A stretch of DNA of 64,000 nucleotides from Cupriavidus neocaledonicus (GCF_000372525.1 NZ_AQUR01000105.1:225435-289434), one strand, 5' to 3'. Counted from the stretch's first letter, positions 46,734-57,127 are shown. Numbers and translations: made by a program. The notes: generated by a model not told the origin, from the letters alone.

Positions 46734-47798
46734 TTGTCCCATATTTTGGTCACTGGGGGCGCCGGGTTCATTGGCGCCAATTTCGTTCTCGCCTGGTTGA
46801 GCGACAAGTCCGCGGACGGTGTGGTCAACGTCGACAAGCTCACCTATGCGGGGAATCGAAAGACCCTGGCATCGGTCGAGGACGACCCCCGCCACGTGTT
46901 TTCGCAAACCGATATTTGCGACCGTGCCGCACTGGACCAGCTCTTCGCCACCTACCAGCCGCGTGCCGTGGTGCACTTTGCCGCCGAGAGTCACGTTGAC
47001 CGGTCCATCCATGGGCCCGGCGAGTTTATCCAGACCAATATCGTTGGCACCTTTACGCTGCTGGAAGCCGCGCGCGCCTATTGGAGCGGCCTGGAAGAAC
47101 CGGCCAGGTCCGAGTTCCGCTTCCTGCATGTGTCGACCGACGAGGTGTTCGGCTCGCTGAGCGAAACCGACCCGCAGTTCTCGGAAACCACCGCCTACGC
47201 GCCCAACAGCCCGTACTCGGCATCCAAGGCCGCATCGGACCACCTGGTGCGCGCATATCACCATACCTATGGCTTGCCGGTTCTGACGACGAACTGCTCG
47301 AACAACTACGGTCCCTACCATTTCCCCGAGAAGCTGATCCCGCTGATCATCGCCAATGCACTGGCAGGCAAGCCGCTGCCCATTTACGGCGATGGCCTGA
47401 ATGTGCGTGACTGGCTGTACGTGCGCGACCACTGCTCGGCCATCCGCGAGGTGCTGGCACGCGGCCGCCTGGGGGAAACCTACAACGTTGGCGGCTGGAA
47501 CGAGAAGACAAATCTCGACGTCGTCCACACGCTGTGCGACCTGCTCGACGAACTGTCGCCCAAGGCCGCCGGCTCGTATCGCGACCAGATCACCTTCGTC
47601 AAGGATCGCCCGGGACACGATCGCCGCTATGCGATCGATGCACGCAAGCTGGAACGCGAACTGGGCTGGAAACCGGCCGAGACGTTTGAAAGCGGTCTGC
47701 GCAAGACGGTCCAGTGGTATCTGGATAACCAGGCTTGGGTGCAGGACGTGATGTCGGGGGAGTATCGGAATTGGGTGGCGAAGCAATATGCCGCGTGA
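46734..47798 (+). CDS. rmlB: dTDP-glucose 4,6-dehydratase
   Basis: Second step of dTDP-L-rhamnose synthesis: converts dTDP-glucose to dTDP-4-keto-6-deoxyglucose. The 354-residue SDR enzyme has the NAD motif [12 protein letters not shown] near residue 7, [13 protein letters not shown], and the Tyr-x-x-x-Lys pair in [13 protein letters not shown]. It begins with TTG. The stop overlaps rmlD by 11 bases; the order is rmlB-D-A-C. Confidence 0.95.
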   Translation: MSHILVTGGAGFIGANFVLAWLSDKSADGVVNVDKLTYAGNRKTLASVEDDPRHVFSQTDICDRAALDQLFATYQPRAVVHFAAESHVDRSIHGPGEFIQTNIVGTFTLLEAARAYWSGLEEPARSEFRFLHVSTDEVFGSLSETDPQFSETTAYAPNSPYSASKAASDHLVRAYHHTYGLPVLTTNCSNNYGPYHFPEKLIPLIIANALAGKPLPIYGDGLNVRDWLYVRDHCSAIREVLARGRLGETYNVGGWNEKTNLDVVHTLCDLLDELSPKAAGSYRDQITFVKDRPGHDRRYAIDARKLERELGWKPAETFESGLRKTVQWYLDNQAWVQDVMSGEYRNWVAKQYAA

Positions 47799-48702
47799 CG
47801 CCGCCATTCCCACTTTTCTTGTAACTGGCAGCAACGGCCAGGTCGGCTTTGAACTGCGCCGCAGCCTGGCACCGCTGGGCAAGGTCGTGGCGCTCGATCG
47901 TTTGAGCTGTGACTTGACCCGGCCCGACGACATCCGTCGCGTGGTGCGTGAGCACCAGCCCGATGTCATCGTCAATCCGGCCGCCTATACGGCGGTCGAC
48001 AAGGCGGAGTCGGAACCGGAGCTGGCTTACGCCATCAATGGCACGGCTGTGGAAGTGCTGGCCGCGGAGGCAAAGGCGCTCGGCAGCCTGCTGGTGCATT
48101 ACTCCACCGATTACGTGTTCGATGGCAGCAAGGCGGGGGCCTATGTCGAAACCGATGCGGTGAACCCGCAATCGGTGTACGGCAAAAGCAAGCTCGCGGG
48201 CGAGCAGGCCATTGCCGCGGCCGGCGCAGCCCATCTCGTCTTCCGCACCTGCTGGGTTGCCGGCGCGCATGGCGGCAACTTTGCCAAGACCATGCTGAAG
48301 CTGGGTCGCGAGCGCGACAGCCTGCGCGTGATTGCCGATCAATTTGGGGCCCCGACTACGGCCGCGCTGATTGCCGATGTGACTGCGCAGGTGGTGGCGC
48401 GACACTGGCTGTCGGGCGACCGGACATCGTTCACCTCCGGCATCTACCATCTTGCCGCGGCTGGCGAAACCACCTGGCATGCGTACGCCAGCGAAGTGCT
48501 GCGCTACGCCGCCGCCAAAGGCATCGAACTGAAGGTAGACCCGGCCCGCATCGAAGCGATTCCCGCCACGGCGTATCCGTTGCCTGCACCGCGCCCGGCG
48601 AACTCGCGCCTGGACACGAGCAAGCTGCGTCAGATCTTCGGCATCCATCTTCCAGACTGGCAGCAGGGCGTGCACTACCTGTTGGACCAGATTTTCTCCT
48701 GA
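47788..48702 (+). CDS. rmlD: dTDP-4-dehydrorhamnose reductase
   Basis: Last step of dTDP-L-rhamnose synthesis. The 304-residue SDR protein has [12 protein letters not shown] (near 12–23), the STDYVFDG segment, the YGKSKLAGE catalytic motif, and C-terminal [17 protein letters not shown]. It overlaps rmlB by 11 bases, pointing to coupled translation. Confidence 0.95.
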   Translation: MPRDAAIPTFLVTGSNGQVGFELRRSLAPLGKVVALDRLSCDLTRPDDIRRVVREHQPDVIVNPAAYTAVDKAESEPELAYAINGTAVEVLAAEAKALGSLLVHYSTDYVFDGSKAGAYVETDAVNPQSVYGKSKLAGEQAIAAAGAAHLVFRTCWVAGAHGGNFAKTMLKLGRERDSLRVIADQFGAPTTAALIADVTAQVVARHWLSGDRTSFTSGIYHLAAAGETTWHAYASEVLRYAAAKGIELKVDPARIEAIPATAYPLPAPRPANSRLDTSKLRQIFGIHLPDWQQGVHYLLDQIFS

Positions 48703-48712
48703 GCTAGACACC

Positions 48713-49591
48713 ATGCGTAAAGGCATTATCCTGGCTGGGGGTTCCGGCACCCGGCTCTACCCGATCACGAGATCGGTGTCCAAGCAGTTGCTGCCCGTAT
48801 ATGACAAGCCGATGATTTACTATCCGCTGTCGACACTAATGCTGGCGGGCATTCGAGATATTTTGATTATCTCCACGCCCGAGGATACCCCGCGTTTCAG
48901 CGAAATGCTGGGGGATGGCAGCAAGTGGGGTATCAATCTCCAATATGCGGTGCAGCCCTCTCCGGACGGACTGGCGCAAGCCTTCATTATCGGCCGTGAC
49001 TTTGTCGGCGCTGATCCGAGCACGCTGATCCTGGGGGATAACATTTTCCACGGTCACGATCTGGTGGCGCAGTTGCAGCGCGCTTCGGCCCAGCAGAGCG
49101 GGGCTACCGTCTTTGCCTATCACGTGCACGATCCGGAACGCTACGGCGTGGTGGAGTTCGACGCGAATTTCCGCGCCCTGTCGCTTGAAGAAAAACCCGC
49201 GAAGCCGCGCTCCAACTACGCGGTGACGGGCCTGTATTTTTACGACAGCCAGGTCTGCGACATTGCGGCGGACATCCGGCCCTCGGCGCGCGGCGAGCTG
49301 GAGATCACCGATGTGAACAAGCGCTACCTCGAACTGGCGAAGCTTGACGTGGAGATCATGGGGCGTGGCTACGCCTGGCTCGACACCGGTACGCACGATT
49401 CGCTGCTCGAGGCGGCAAGCTTTATCGCGACCTTGCAGAGCCGACAGGGCCTGATGGTGGCGTGCCCCGAGGAGATTGCCTTCCGCAACAAGTGGATTTC
49501 TGCAGAGCAGGTCGCCGAACTGGCGACGCCATTGTTGAAGAACGGCTATGGCAAGTATCTCCAGCAAATTATTTCGGAGCCGATTAAATGA
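48713..49591 (+). CDS. rmlA: Glucose-1-phosphate thymidylyltransferase
   Basis: First step: joins glucose-1-phosphate and dTTP to dTDP-glucose. The 292-residue product has [16 protein letters not shown] (residues 4–19), [27 protein letters not shown] and [20 protein letters not shown], all typical of RmlA. The stop and the rmlC start overlap by 4 bases. Confidence 0.96.
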   Translation: MRKGIILAGGSGTRLYPITRSVSKQLLPVYDKPMIYYPLSTLMLAGIRDILIISTPEDTPRFSEMLGDGSKWGINLQYAVQPSPDGLAQAFIIGRDFVGADPSTLILGDNIFHGHDLVAQLQRASAQQSGATVFAYHVHDPERYGVVEFDANFRALSLEEKPAKPRSNYAVTGLYFYDSQVCDIAADIRPSARGELEITDVNKRYLELAKLDVEIMGRGYAWLDTGTHDSLLEAASFIATLQSRQGLMVACPEEIAFRNKWISAEQVAELATPLLKNGYGKYLQQIISEPIK

Positions 49592-50139
49592 GTGTGACAG
49601 TTGTTCCTACTTCGCTGCCGGAAGTACTGATTATCGAGCCCAAGGTGTTTGGGGACGAGCGCGGGTTTTTCTTCGAAAGCTTCAATGCCAGGGAATTCGA
49701 GCAGGTTACCGGCCTGCAACGGCAGTTCGTCCAGGACAACCATTCGCGGTCCGCGCAAGGCGTGCTGAGGGGCCTGCATTACCAGATCCAGTGCCCACAG
49801 GGCAAGCTGGTGCGTGTGGTCTCGGGCGAAGTGTTTGATGTCGCGGTCGACATCCGGCGCAGCTCCCCTAATTTCGGCAAATGGGTCGGGGTTAGCCTCT
49901 CTGCCGAGAACAAGCGCCAGATATGGATTCCGGAGGGTTTTGCCCACGGCTTTCTCGTGATGTCGGAGTCCGCAGAGTTTCTCTACAAGACCACGGATTA
50001 CTACGCGCCGGAGTTTGAACGCAGTATCCGCTGGAACGATCCCGATATCGGCATCGAATGGCCGATCGCAGGAACGCCAGTGTTGGCGAAAAAGGACGAG
50101 GCTGGCAGTCTGTTGAGCCAGGCTGAATTGTTTGACTGA
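49588..50139 (+). CDS. rmlC: dTDP-4-dehydrorhamnose 3,5-epimerase
   Basis: Third step of the pathway. The 183-residue cupin has the RmlC pattern: [36 protein letters not shown] (catalytic His in RGLHYQ), [16 protein letters not shown], and [11 protein letters not shown] near the end. This completes a full rhamnose set. Confidence 0.96.
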   Translation: MSVTVVPTSLPEVLIIEPKVFGDERGFFFESFNAREFEQVTGLQRQFVQDNHSRSAQGVLRGLHYQIQCPQGKLVRVVSGEVFDVAVDIRRSSPNFGKWVGVSLSAENKRQIWIPEGFAHGFLVMSESAEFLYKTTDYYAPEFERSIRWNDPDIGIEWPIAGTPVLAKKDEAGSLLSQAELFD

Positions 50140-50186
50140 GCGAACGCTGGCGCGACGGTTCGGTATGGCAGAAGGAAGGGGTGCCC

Positions 50187-51020
50187 ATGCACAGTGACTT
50201 ATCCGTACTTATTCCATTCAAAGACAAGGCGGAGATGACTTTGCAATGCGTCGACTCCTTGTACCGGTTCGGCCCTGCATGCCGGGAAATCCTGCTGATC
50301 AGCAACAATTCATCGGCAGCGGAGTTGAAGGCGGTCGAGCAGGGCCTGGCGAAGTACGACAACGCGCGCGTGTTGGTCTACGACCAGCCCTTCAACTACC
50401 AGAAGCTGAATAACTGGGCCGTAGCGCAGTCGCAGGGAAGCGACCTGCTGTTCCTGAACAACGATACCGAACTGGTCGAGCAGTCGCGCGGTTTGCTGGA
50501 ATCGATGGTGGAGCGTGCGCACGCGCCCGAGGTCGGCGCGGTAGGGTGTGTATTGCTGTATGGCGATGCCAAGACCATCCAGCACGGCGGGGTGTTCCTG
50601 GTATCCGGCGGACTTGCCGATCATTTGTATGTCGGGCGTCGGTTGGCCGACGTGCTGGAAGACTGCAAGGCCGGCCGGGTCGAACCGGATATTCGTGGCG
50701 ACGTACGGCTCAGCGCCGTGACTGGTGCAGTCACCGTGGTGCAGCGATCAAAGTTTGCCGAGATCGGGGGGTTCGACGAGGGCTTCATCATCTGCGGTGG
50801 TGACGTCGACATGTGCATCCGCCTCGAGAAGCTTGGTTATCAGACGGTGCTGGCAGGAGCCAACTCCGGCTTCATCCTGCACAAGGAAAGCCAGTCACGG
50901 GCGCACAAGCCGATCCCGTTCAACGACTTCTACCGCTCGTATCTCTCTTACCTGGAAAGTTACGATCCGAAACGGGGGGACCGCTTCGTCCCGACGAAAT
51001 ACAAGGCCGCTCATACATGA
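50187..51020 (+). CDS. Glycosyltransferase family 2 protein
   Basis: A 277-residue GT2 enzyme that adds one sugar to the growing polysaccharide; the acceptor is unknown. It has SVLIPFKDKAEMTLQCVDSLYR, the FLNNDTELVEQ metal-binding segment, and FAEIGGFDEGFIICGGDVDMCIRLEKLGY typical of rhamnosyl/galactosyl-type GT2. The ATG at 50187 follows GAAGGAAGGGG with good spacing; GTG 50181 is less likely. Its stop overlaps the next ATG (ATGA). Confidence 0.88.
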   Translation: MHSDLSVLIPFKDKAEMTLQCVDSLYRFGPACREILLISNNSSAAELKAVEQGLAKYDNARVLVYDQPFNYQKLNNWAVAQSQGSDLLFLNNDTELVEQSRGLLESMVERAHAPEVGAVGCVLLYGDAKTIQHGGVFLVSGGLADHLYVGRRLADVLEDCKAGRVEPDIRGDVRLSAVTGAVTVVQRSKFAEIGGFDEGFIICGGDVDMCIRLEKLGYQTVLAGANSGFILHKESQSRAHKPIPFNDFYRSYLSYLESYDPKRGDRFVPTKYKAAHT

Positions 51021-52405
51021 GTCAACGAATTTTCCTGCTACGTGTCATCCGACGCCTGGTCTTTATTGGTCGCAAGGCTACCAACCGCCTGTATCAGCTG
51101 GCCTCGGATACTGAGCATCGCCTGAGCGCCATGATCGAGTCGCGACCCGTGGTTGCAGGGGACGGGATGGTGGCGAAGGCAAGGCAATTTGCCGAGGTCT
51201 ATTACGGCGCCAACGCCGCCGTCACGCCGGTCATGCCGGCGCTTCCCCGGGCGGGGCGCGAGCCGGCCGTGGTGCTGCTGCTGCCAACCTTGTCGAATTC
51301 ATCGCTGTTCGGCGGGGCTGCCACGGCGCTGATATTCGCCGCATTGCTGAGCCAGCGGCGCGGTATGCCGCTGCGCGTGGTGCAGACCGTTGTCAATGGC
51401 GAAGCCAGCCGCCTGCAGGGGTTGTTCGACAAATATGGCATCCCGGTCAACGCCGCAACGGTGGAAGTCCTGAGCGTGGCGGAGCGCCGCCATAACTTCT
51501 ATGGCTACCTGGACCTGCATCCCGAGGATCAGCTGGTGGTCAGCGCCTGGTGGGATGCCGCACTGGTCGCAGCCTTCCCGCTGCGTCGCAAGTTCATCTA
51601 TCTGGTGCAGGACTACGAGCCAATTTTCTACGCCAACAGCGACCAGAAATTGCTGGCTGAGCAGAGCTACGCCAGCGGCAATTTTGTCGCGGTCTGCAAT
51701 ACGGTATTGATGGCGCAGTGCATTAGTGAAAGCGGGAAGCTGGCGAAGGACACGCCGGTGCTGCATTTTGAGCCCATGGTGGCCAGGCTGCCGAGGACCA
51801 AGCCGCAGGGCACGGCTCGCGCAAAGCGCACGCTGTTCTTCTATGGGCGTCCGAGCGTGGAGCGCAATCTGTTCTATTTTGGCCTGCGCATCCTGAACGA
51901 GGTGTTCTCGCGCAGCCTGTTGCGCGCTGAAGAGTGGGACGTGGTAATGGCCGGTGAAGGATCGGCGCCCAATATCCAGCTCGAGTCCGGGGTGGTGATC
52001 CGAAATCTGGGCAAGCTGACGCTCGATGAATACGACGCGCTGAAGATGAAGACCGACGTGGCGTTGTCGCTGATGATGGCGCCGCATCCCAGCTATCCGC
52101 CGCTTGAGCTGGCGTTGGCCGGGGCCGCCGTCGTGACGTCGCGCTACGGGCCCAAACATAGCCTCGGCAGCTATTCGGAGAACATCCTTTGCGTGCCGGC
52201 CGATCTGGAAGCGATGATCGAGGCCGTGGTGAAGGCGTCGCAGATGAGTGAATCGGAGCGGTTGGCCAACGTCAAGCGCAGCATTCTGCCGCTGGACTGG
52301 CAATCGGCCTTTGCCGCGTGCTTCGAAGAACTGGATCTGCTTCTCGACCGTCCTGCGGCCGGCCAGACCGGCACGCCTGCGCTGGCGGCCAGAACTACCG
52401 CGTAA
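51017..52405 (+). CDS. WsaF-like rhamnosyltransferase (GT-B fold)
   Basis: A 462-residue glycosyltransferase. The YLVQDYEPIFY segment (near residue 197) and the two-Rossmann GT4 layout (TLFFYGRPSVERNLFYFGLRILNEV, then LGKLTLDEYDALKMKTDVALSLMMAPHPSYPPLELALAGAAVV) resemble the rhamnosyltransferase WsaF. Since dTDP-rhamnose is made next door, it probably adds rhamnose. An N-terminal basic helix could associate it with the membrane. Confidence 0.8.
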   Translation: MSQRIFLLRVIRRLVFIGRKATNRLYQLASDTEHRLSAMIESRPVVAGDGMVAKARQFAEVYYGANAAVTPVMPALPRAGREPAVVLLLPTLSNSSLFGGAATALIFAALLSQRRGMPLRVVQTVVNGEASRLQGLFDKYGIPVNAATVEVLSVAERRHNFYGYLDLHPEDQLVVSAWWDAALVAAFPLRRKFIYLVQDYEPIFYANSDQKLLAEQSYASGNFVAVCNTVLMAQCISESGKLAKDTPVLHFEPMVARLPRTKPQGTARAKRTLFFYGRPSVERNLFYFGLRILNEVFSRSLLRAEEWDVVMAGEGSAPNIQLESGVVIRNLGKLTLDEYDALKMKTDVALSLMMAPHPSYPPLELALAGAAVVTSRYGPKHSLGSYSENILCVPADLEAMIEAVVKASQMSESERLANVKRSILPLDWQSAFAACFEELDLLLDRPAAGQTGTPALAARTTA

Positions 52406-52434
52406 GCGCCTTGGTCCTCAATCGAAGTTCCTGC

Positions 52435-53478
52435 ATGCATCCCTGCTCCCCCAGCGCGCAAAACACTGACGCCGAGCGCGATTCGGCCCGCAGCCTTAGC
52501 ACTGGGGTTGCCATGTGCACCTGCAATGCAGGCGTCTTTATCCATCAGCAGCTCGAATCCATTGTCAATCAGACCGTGGTGCCGGATCAGATCGTTATCA
52601 GCGATGACCGGTCGGACGACGACACCTGGACGGTACTGCAGTCCTGGGCAGCAGCTACCCAGGCACAGCGCGGCATCCGCGTTACGCTGTTGCGTAACGA
52701 TCCGCGCCTCGGCGTGACCCGGAACTTCGAACAGGCGATCCGGTTGCTGGATACAGACATCATCTTTCTCGCTGACCAGGACGATGTCTGGACGCCCGGC
52801 AAGGTCGGTGCGCTGCTGGAGTGCTTTGCGGCGGATCCGGAGCTGTTGCTGGTGCACTCCGACGCGGAACTGATCGACGAGCAAGGACACGACCTGGGCA
52901 AGTCGCTTTTTGCCGCGCTGAGGCTGTCGGAACGGGAACAAGCGCTGGTGCGACAGGGCAAGTTCTTCGAGGTGTATTGCCGACGCAACCTGGTGACTGG
53001 CACGACCGCCGCCTTCCGCCGGCAGTTGCTTGACGTGGCGCTGCCGTTTGCCGAGGACTGGATCCACGACGAATGGCTGGCGGCATGCGCGGCATCCGAA
53101 GGCAAGGTCGGCATGCTCGCGGACAAGCTCACACAGTATCGCCAGCATCGGACCAACGTCATTGGTATTCCCGTTGGCACGGTCTCGCGTCTTATGTCCT
53201 ACGCAATCCGCGTGGCAAGAACACCCCGCGACGAACACCTGCAATACAAGTTGCGTCGCTTGCAGGCGCTGCGCAGCAGGCTGGTCGCAACCAATCCGGC
53301 GGCGGTCGACAAGCTTGCGCTGGTCGACGAAGCGATTGCCCACTATGCCCGACGTATCGCCTTTGGACGCAGCCCGGTGTCGCGGCTGGCCAGCATCCGG
53401 CACGAATACAAGGCGCGCGGTTATCACCGGTTTGCCGATGGCTTCGCCGGCATGGTGCGAGATGCCATTCATCTCTGA
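52435..53478 (+). CDS. Glycosyltransferase family 2 protein
   Basis: A 347-residue GT2 enzyme. It has VAMCTCNAGVFIHQQLESIVNQTVVPDQIVISDDRSDDDTW, FLADQDDVWTPGKVGALLE (the acidic DxD-type motif), and GTTAAFRRQLLDVALPFAEDWIHDEWLAACA. The fold is clear; the sugar is not. The start is uncertain between 52435 and the later ATG 52513; the first is needed to keep the first beta strand. Confidence 0.88.
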   Translation: MHPCSPSAQNTDAERDSARSLSTGVAMCTCNAGVFIHQQLESIVNQTVVPDQIVISDDRSDDDTWTVLQSWAAATQAQRGIRVTLLRNDPRLGVTRNFEQAIRLLDTDIIFLADQDDVWTPGKVGALLECFAADPELLLVHSDAELIDEQGHDLGKSLFAALRLSEREQALVRQGKFFEVYCRRNLVTGTTAAFRRQLLDVALPFAEDWIHDEWLAACAASEGKVGMLADKLTQYRQHRTNVIGIPVGTVSRLMSYAIRVARTPRDEHLQYKLRRLQALRSRLVATNPAAVDKLALVDEAIAHYARRIAFGRSPVSRLASIRHEYKARGYHRFADGFAGMVRDAIHL

Positions 53479-53488
53479 GGACGCGGCC

Positions 53489-54286
53489 ATGCATCCTTCC
53501 ACCCCGTGGATGCCGCGGCTGACCGTGTCGGTCGTCAGCCATGGCCAGGGCCAGCTGCTCGCGCCGCTGCTGCACCAGTTGCGTGAGGCTTCGCGGCAGG
53601 TGCGGATGCACGTCATTGTCACGCTGAACCTGCCGGAGCCCCGTATTCCGGTCGAGGAATCCGAAGATTTCCGGCTGACCTGGATCGTCAATACAGGCCC
53701 GCTCGGCTTTGCCGAGAATCACAATGCTGCATTCACATATTGCCGTTCGCCATTTTTCTGCGTGATGAATCCAGACGTGCGGCTGGAACCGCGAAGCCTG
53801 CTGCCGCTGCTCGACTGTGCCGCGCAATCGCCGGGTGTGGCCGGACCGCGCGTGCTGGCACCGGACGGGCGTGTCGAAGACAGCGCCCGGCGTGTTCCTT
53901 CCGTGGTCCGGCTGCTGCGCAGGACTTTGCGCAAACGTTGCGAAGCTGACTATGCGGTTACGCAAAAGATCCAGCAGGTCGACTGGCTCGCGGGAATGTG
54001 CATGGTGTTCCATGCAGATTCCTACCGCAGGGTGGGCGGATTTGACCAACGCTTTCATCTTTACTGCGAAGACGTCGACATCTGTTTGAAGATCCATTTG
54101 TCCGGCGGCTATGTGTCGTGGGTGCCCAATGCCGTCATCGTTCACGATGCCCAGCGCGCCAGCCGGCGCAACTGGCAGTATTTGCGCTGGCATATAGGGA
54201 GCCTGTTGCGGCTGTTCGCTTCCGGCACATACTGGCGGTTCCGGTTTTTTGCTTCAGGTCACGACAAGAGGACCATGCATGTTTGA
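53489..54286 (+). CDS. Glycosyltransferase family 2 protein (rhamnosyltransferase-like)
   Basis: A 265-residue GT2 enzyme with a CVMNPDVRLEPRSLLPLLD motif and VDWLAGMCMVFHADSYRRVGGFDQRFHLYCEDVDICLKIHLSGGYVSWVPNAVIVHDAQR, which resembles rhamnosyltransferases of the RfbF/WbbL type. Rhamnose donor use fits the neighbouring rml genes but is inference. It overlaps the WecA-type gene by 8 bases. Confidence 0.87.
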   Translation: MHPSTPWMPRLTVSVVSHGQGQLLAPLLHQLREASRQVRMHVIVTLNLPEPRIPVEESEDFRLTWIVNTGPLGFAENHNAAFTYCRSPFFCVMNPDVRLEPRSLLPLLDCAAQSPGVAGPRVLAPDGRVEDSARRVPSVVRLLRRTLRKRCEADYAVTQKIQQVDWLAGMCMVFHADSYRRVGGFDQRFHLYCEDVDICLKIHLSGGYVSWVPNAVIVHDAQRASRRNWQYLRWHIGSLLRLFASGTYWRFRFFASGHDKRTMHV

Positions 54287-55370
54287 TTTCTTCTGGGTGC
54301 CGTGCTTCGTATTCCTGGTATGCGCCTTTGCCATCATGGCACTGAGGCCGCTGGCGCCGATCATGGGACTGATGGACCGGCCCGATATGCGCAAGCGGCA
54401 TCAGGGCGAAGTGCCGCTCGTGGGCGGCATCGCCATCACGCTGGCCGTCTGGATCGGCGCGCTGATGTTCATGCGTACGCAGGGCTACTATGTGGCATTG
54501 CTCGCCGGTTTGTCGGTACTTGCGCTGGTAGGCATGGTCGACGATCTGAAAGGCATGTCGCCGGCCGCCAAGCTGGTGGTCCAGCTGTTCGCCGCGATCC
54601 TGATGACATCGTGGGGCGGAGTCTATTTGTCTTCGTTGGGCGACCTGTTCGGCCGCCGCGAGATCGAGTTGCTCAACTGGGGCATTCCACTGACGCTGTT
54701 CGCGGTGGTCTCGGTGGTAAACGCGATGAATATGAGCGACGGCCTCGATGGCCTTGCCGGCGGCCTGGCGTTCTTCATCTTTGTGTGGCTGGCGGTGGTG
54801 GCCGGCGAACTGGGCAATAACGCGGCACAGCGGATCTGTGTAATTTTCTGCGGCGCCGTTCTCGGTTTCCTGGTCTTCAATATTCGCAATCCGCTGCGCG
54901 GCAAGCGAAGGGTTTTTCTGGGAGACGCCGGCAGCCTGATGCTTGGGTTCGGCATTGTATGGTTTGCCGTGGAGCTGTCTCAGCCCGTCTATAACGGAGG
55001 GGCCCGGCTTCCCCCTGTGGTGATGCTGTGGATTCTCGGCTTCCTGCTGATCGATTTGCTGGCAGTGGTGGTGCGGCGTGCGATGAAGGGCAAGAACCCG
55101 CTCTCGGCGGACCGCACCCATCTGCACCACATTTTGCTGCGGCTGGATATTGGCCACGGCACCATCGTCTGGCTGATCGTGCTGAGCAACGCGCTGATGG
55201 GTTTCGTCGGCGTGCTCGGGTGGAAAATGGGGGTCTCCGAGCAGGTCCTGTTCCTGGCGTTTCTTGCCGTGACCGGCGCGCATCTGTTGGTAACCCGCAA
55301 TGCATGGCGGTTTATCCGGATCGGGCGCCGGATGCTGAAGGGCCGCAAGCCTCGGATGCCAGCGCCGTGA
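54279..55370 (+). CDS. wecA: Undecaprenyl-phosphate sugar-1-phosphate transferase (WecA/MraY type)
   Basis: A 363-residue polytopic enzyme that starts polysaccharide synthesis by placing an N-acetylhexosamine-phosphate on the lipid carrier. The acidic motifs are all present: GMVDDLKGM (near 87–95), NAMNMSDGLDGLAGG (near 146–160), FLGDAGSLMLG (near 212–222) and the HLHHILLRL loop (near 286). The sugar could be GlcNAc, QuiNAc or FucNAc; WecA is a best guess. Start at 54279 follows AAGAGGACC. Confidence 0.9.
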   Translation: MFDFFWVPCFVFLVCAFAIMALRPLAPIMGLMDRPDMRKRHQGEVPLVGGIAITLAVWIGALMFMRTQGYYVALLAGLSVLALVGMVDDLKGMSPAAKLVVQLFAAILMTSWGGVYLSSLGDLFGRREIELLNWGIPLTLFAVVSVVNAMNMSDGLDGLAGGLAFFIFVWLAVVAGELGNNAAQRICVIFCGAVLGFLVFNIRNPLRGKRRVFLGDAGSLMLGFGIVWFAVELSQPVYNGGARLPPVVMLWILGFLLIDLLAVVVRRAMKGKNPLSADRTHLHHILLRLDIGHGTIVWLIVLSNALMGFVGVLGWKMGVSEQVLFLAFLAVTGAHLLVTRNAWRFIRIGRRMLKGRKPRMPAP

Positions 55371-55583
55371 GGGTGCGCCCAACCGGCTTTGATCCCCTCG
55401 CACAAGGCCGCCGTATGCGCCCCCCGACGGGTTGCCGCGGCTGCTTGACGGCAAAGTCTTTATGGTATCGTGGCGCCTTTCGCGGCAAGGCAGCACCTGC
55501 CGGTGAATCCGCCGCCGCGTTGATTGATTCCGCATCACCGCGCCGGGAACCCGGCGCGGCATCGTACTATCTTGGTAATCCCT
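55371..55583. other. Gene-free spacer before the ABC exporter genes
   Basis: 213 bases with no supported gene. TTGACG at 55445–55450 with TATCGT at 55466–55471 (15-base spacing) is a weak promoter candidate; it would drive the exporter and downstream glycosyltransferase. Confidence 0.3.
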
Positions 55584-56366
55584 ATGCTTTTGACTGCAAT
55601 CGATGACCTCCGGGAGAGCGTTGCCTCCTGGCGCCTTTGGTCGTTACTCGGCTGGATTGAAATTCGCCAGCGTTACGCGCGTTCGGCGGTTGGGCCGTTC
55701 TGGCTGACCATCAGCATGGCGATCATGATCGCGTCGATTGGTGCTGTGTACGGTACCTTGTTCGGCCAGGAGTTGCGTGAATACCTGCCGTTCCTCAGCA
55801 TCGGGCTGGTGATGTGGTTCCTGCTCGCGACGATAGTAAACGAGGGCGCGGTAGTCTATATCCATAATGCCCATTTCATCCGCCAGGCTGCGACCCCCAA
55901 GTTGCTTTACGTGCTGCAGGTGATGTGGCGCAATGTGATTATCCTGGGCCATAACTTCATTATTGTGGTGGCGCTGTTGATCATTTTTGGCGTGAAAAAT
56001 TGGGCCACGCTGCCATTGTTCATTCCGGCACTCCTGCTGTATGTGCTGAATGCGATGTGGATGGCAATGATTTCGGGTTTGCTGTCTGCGCGTTTTCGCG
56101 ATCTGCCGCAGATCATTTCGTCCCTGTTCCAGGTGGCTTTCTATGTCACGCCGATCATGTACCGGCCGGATGCACTGGTCCGGTTTTCGTGGATCGTTGA
56201 CTACAATCCGCTCTCCTATTTGCTGCATCTGGTACGTGCGCCGCTGGTGGGCGAATTTCCGTCGATGCTTACCTGGGGTGTTTCGCTCGGCATGGCTGTG
56301 GTGGGCTGGACTGCCGCACTGTGGCTGACCGGGCGCTATCTCAAACGCATCCCGTACTGGGTGTGA
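55584..56366 (+). CDS. wzm: O-antigen/polysaccharide ABC exporter, permease (Wzm type)
   Basis: A 260-residue inner-membrane protein with six probable helices (for example SMAIMIASIGAVYGTLFG, FLSIGLVMWFLLATIVNEGA, HNFIIVVALLIIFGV, LLLYVLNAMWMAMISGLL, and ISSLFQVAFYVTPIMYRP). This is the ABC2-type layout of Wzm/KpsM. Lower GC than flanking genes. The ATPase gene follows 14 bases later. Confidence 0.9.
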   Translation: MLLTAIDDLRESVASWRLWSLLGWIEIRQRYARSAVGPFWLTISMAIMIASIGAVYGTLFGQELREYLPFLSIGLVMWFLLATIVNEGAVVYIHNAHFIRQAATPKLLYVLQVMWRNVIILGHNFIIVVALLIIFGVKNWATLPLFIPALLLYVLNAMWMAMISGLLSARFRDLPQIISSLFQVAFYVTPIMYRPDALVRFSWIVDYNPLSYLLHLVRAPLVGEFPSMLTWGVSLGMAVVGWTAALWLTGRYLKRIPYWV

Positions 56367-56380
56367 ACGAATTCAGTAAC

Positions 56381-57127
56381 ATGGCATACATAGAACTTCG
56401 CAATGTCCGCCTCGAGCTTCCGATTTATGACGTCCAGGGGCGTTCGCTGAAGAAGCGGGTGCTTCGCCTTGGCCGGCGTAACCAGATCGCCGAAGAAGCT
56501 ACCGGTGTGGTCGTCGTCAAGGCACTCGACGGTATCGATCTCCGGCTCGAGCCGGGCGACCGTGTCGGCCTGATCGGCCACAATGGCGCGGGCAAGTCGA
56601 CCCTGCTCAGGTTGCTGGCCGGCATCTACGCGCCGACCTCGGGCAGCTATGACCGTCAGGGCAAGGCGGTGCCGCTGCTCGATATCAGCCTCGGCATGGA
56701 CGAGAACTCGACGGGCTACCAGAACATCCGCCTGCGCGGCTTGCTGCTCGGCATGAGCGATGCCGAATTGCGTGCCAAGGAAAAGGATATTGCCGAATTC
56801 ACCGACCTCGGCGATTCGCTTGACCTGCCGCTGCGCACCTACTCCAGCGGCATGCGCATGCGGCTGGCTTTTGCAGTGTCCACTGCTGTTGACGCGGATA
56901 TCCTGCTGCTTGACGAAGTGATCGGGGTTGGCGACGCATCGTTCCAGGACAAGGCCAACGCGCGCCTGCATGATCTGCATAATCGCGCCCAGATCGTGGT
57001 GCTGGCCATCCATTCGAATGAGGTCATTCGCAAGATGTGCAACAAGGTCATCTGGCTGGAGCACGGAAAGATCCGCATGGCGGGTGCGGTCGAGGAAGTC
57101 CTGCCGGTCTACGAGGCCAATCATTAA
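56381..57127 (+). CDS. wzt: O-antigen/polysaccharide ABC exporter, ATPase (Wzt type, short)
   Basis: A 248-residue ATPase with Walker A GHNGAGKST (near 68–76), the signature YSSGMRMRLAFAVS (near 153), Walker B DILLLDEVIGVGD and the H-loop in AIHSNEV. Many Wzt proteins have a further C-terminal domain that binds the glycan end; this one ends after the nucleotide-binding domain and so is the short type. Start MAYIELRNVRL at 56381. Confidence 0.92.
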   Translation: MAYIELRNVRLELPIYDVQGRSLKKRVLRLGRRNQIAEEATGVVVVKALDGIDLRLEPGDRVGLIGHNGAGKSTLLRLLAGIYAPTSGSYDRQGKAVPLLDISLGMDENSTGYQNIRLRGLLLGMSDAELRAKEKDIAEFTDLGDSLDLPLRTYSSGMRMRLAFAVSTAVDADILLLDEVIGVGDASFQDKANARLHDLHNRAQIVVLAIHSNEVIRKMCNKVIWLEHGKIRMAGAVEEVLPVYEANH

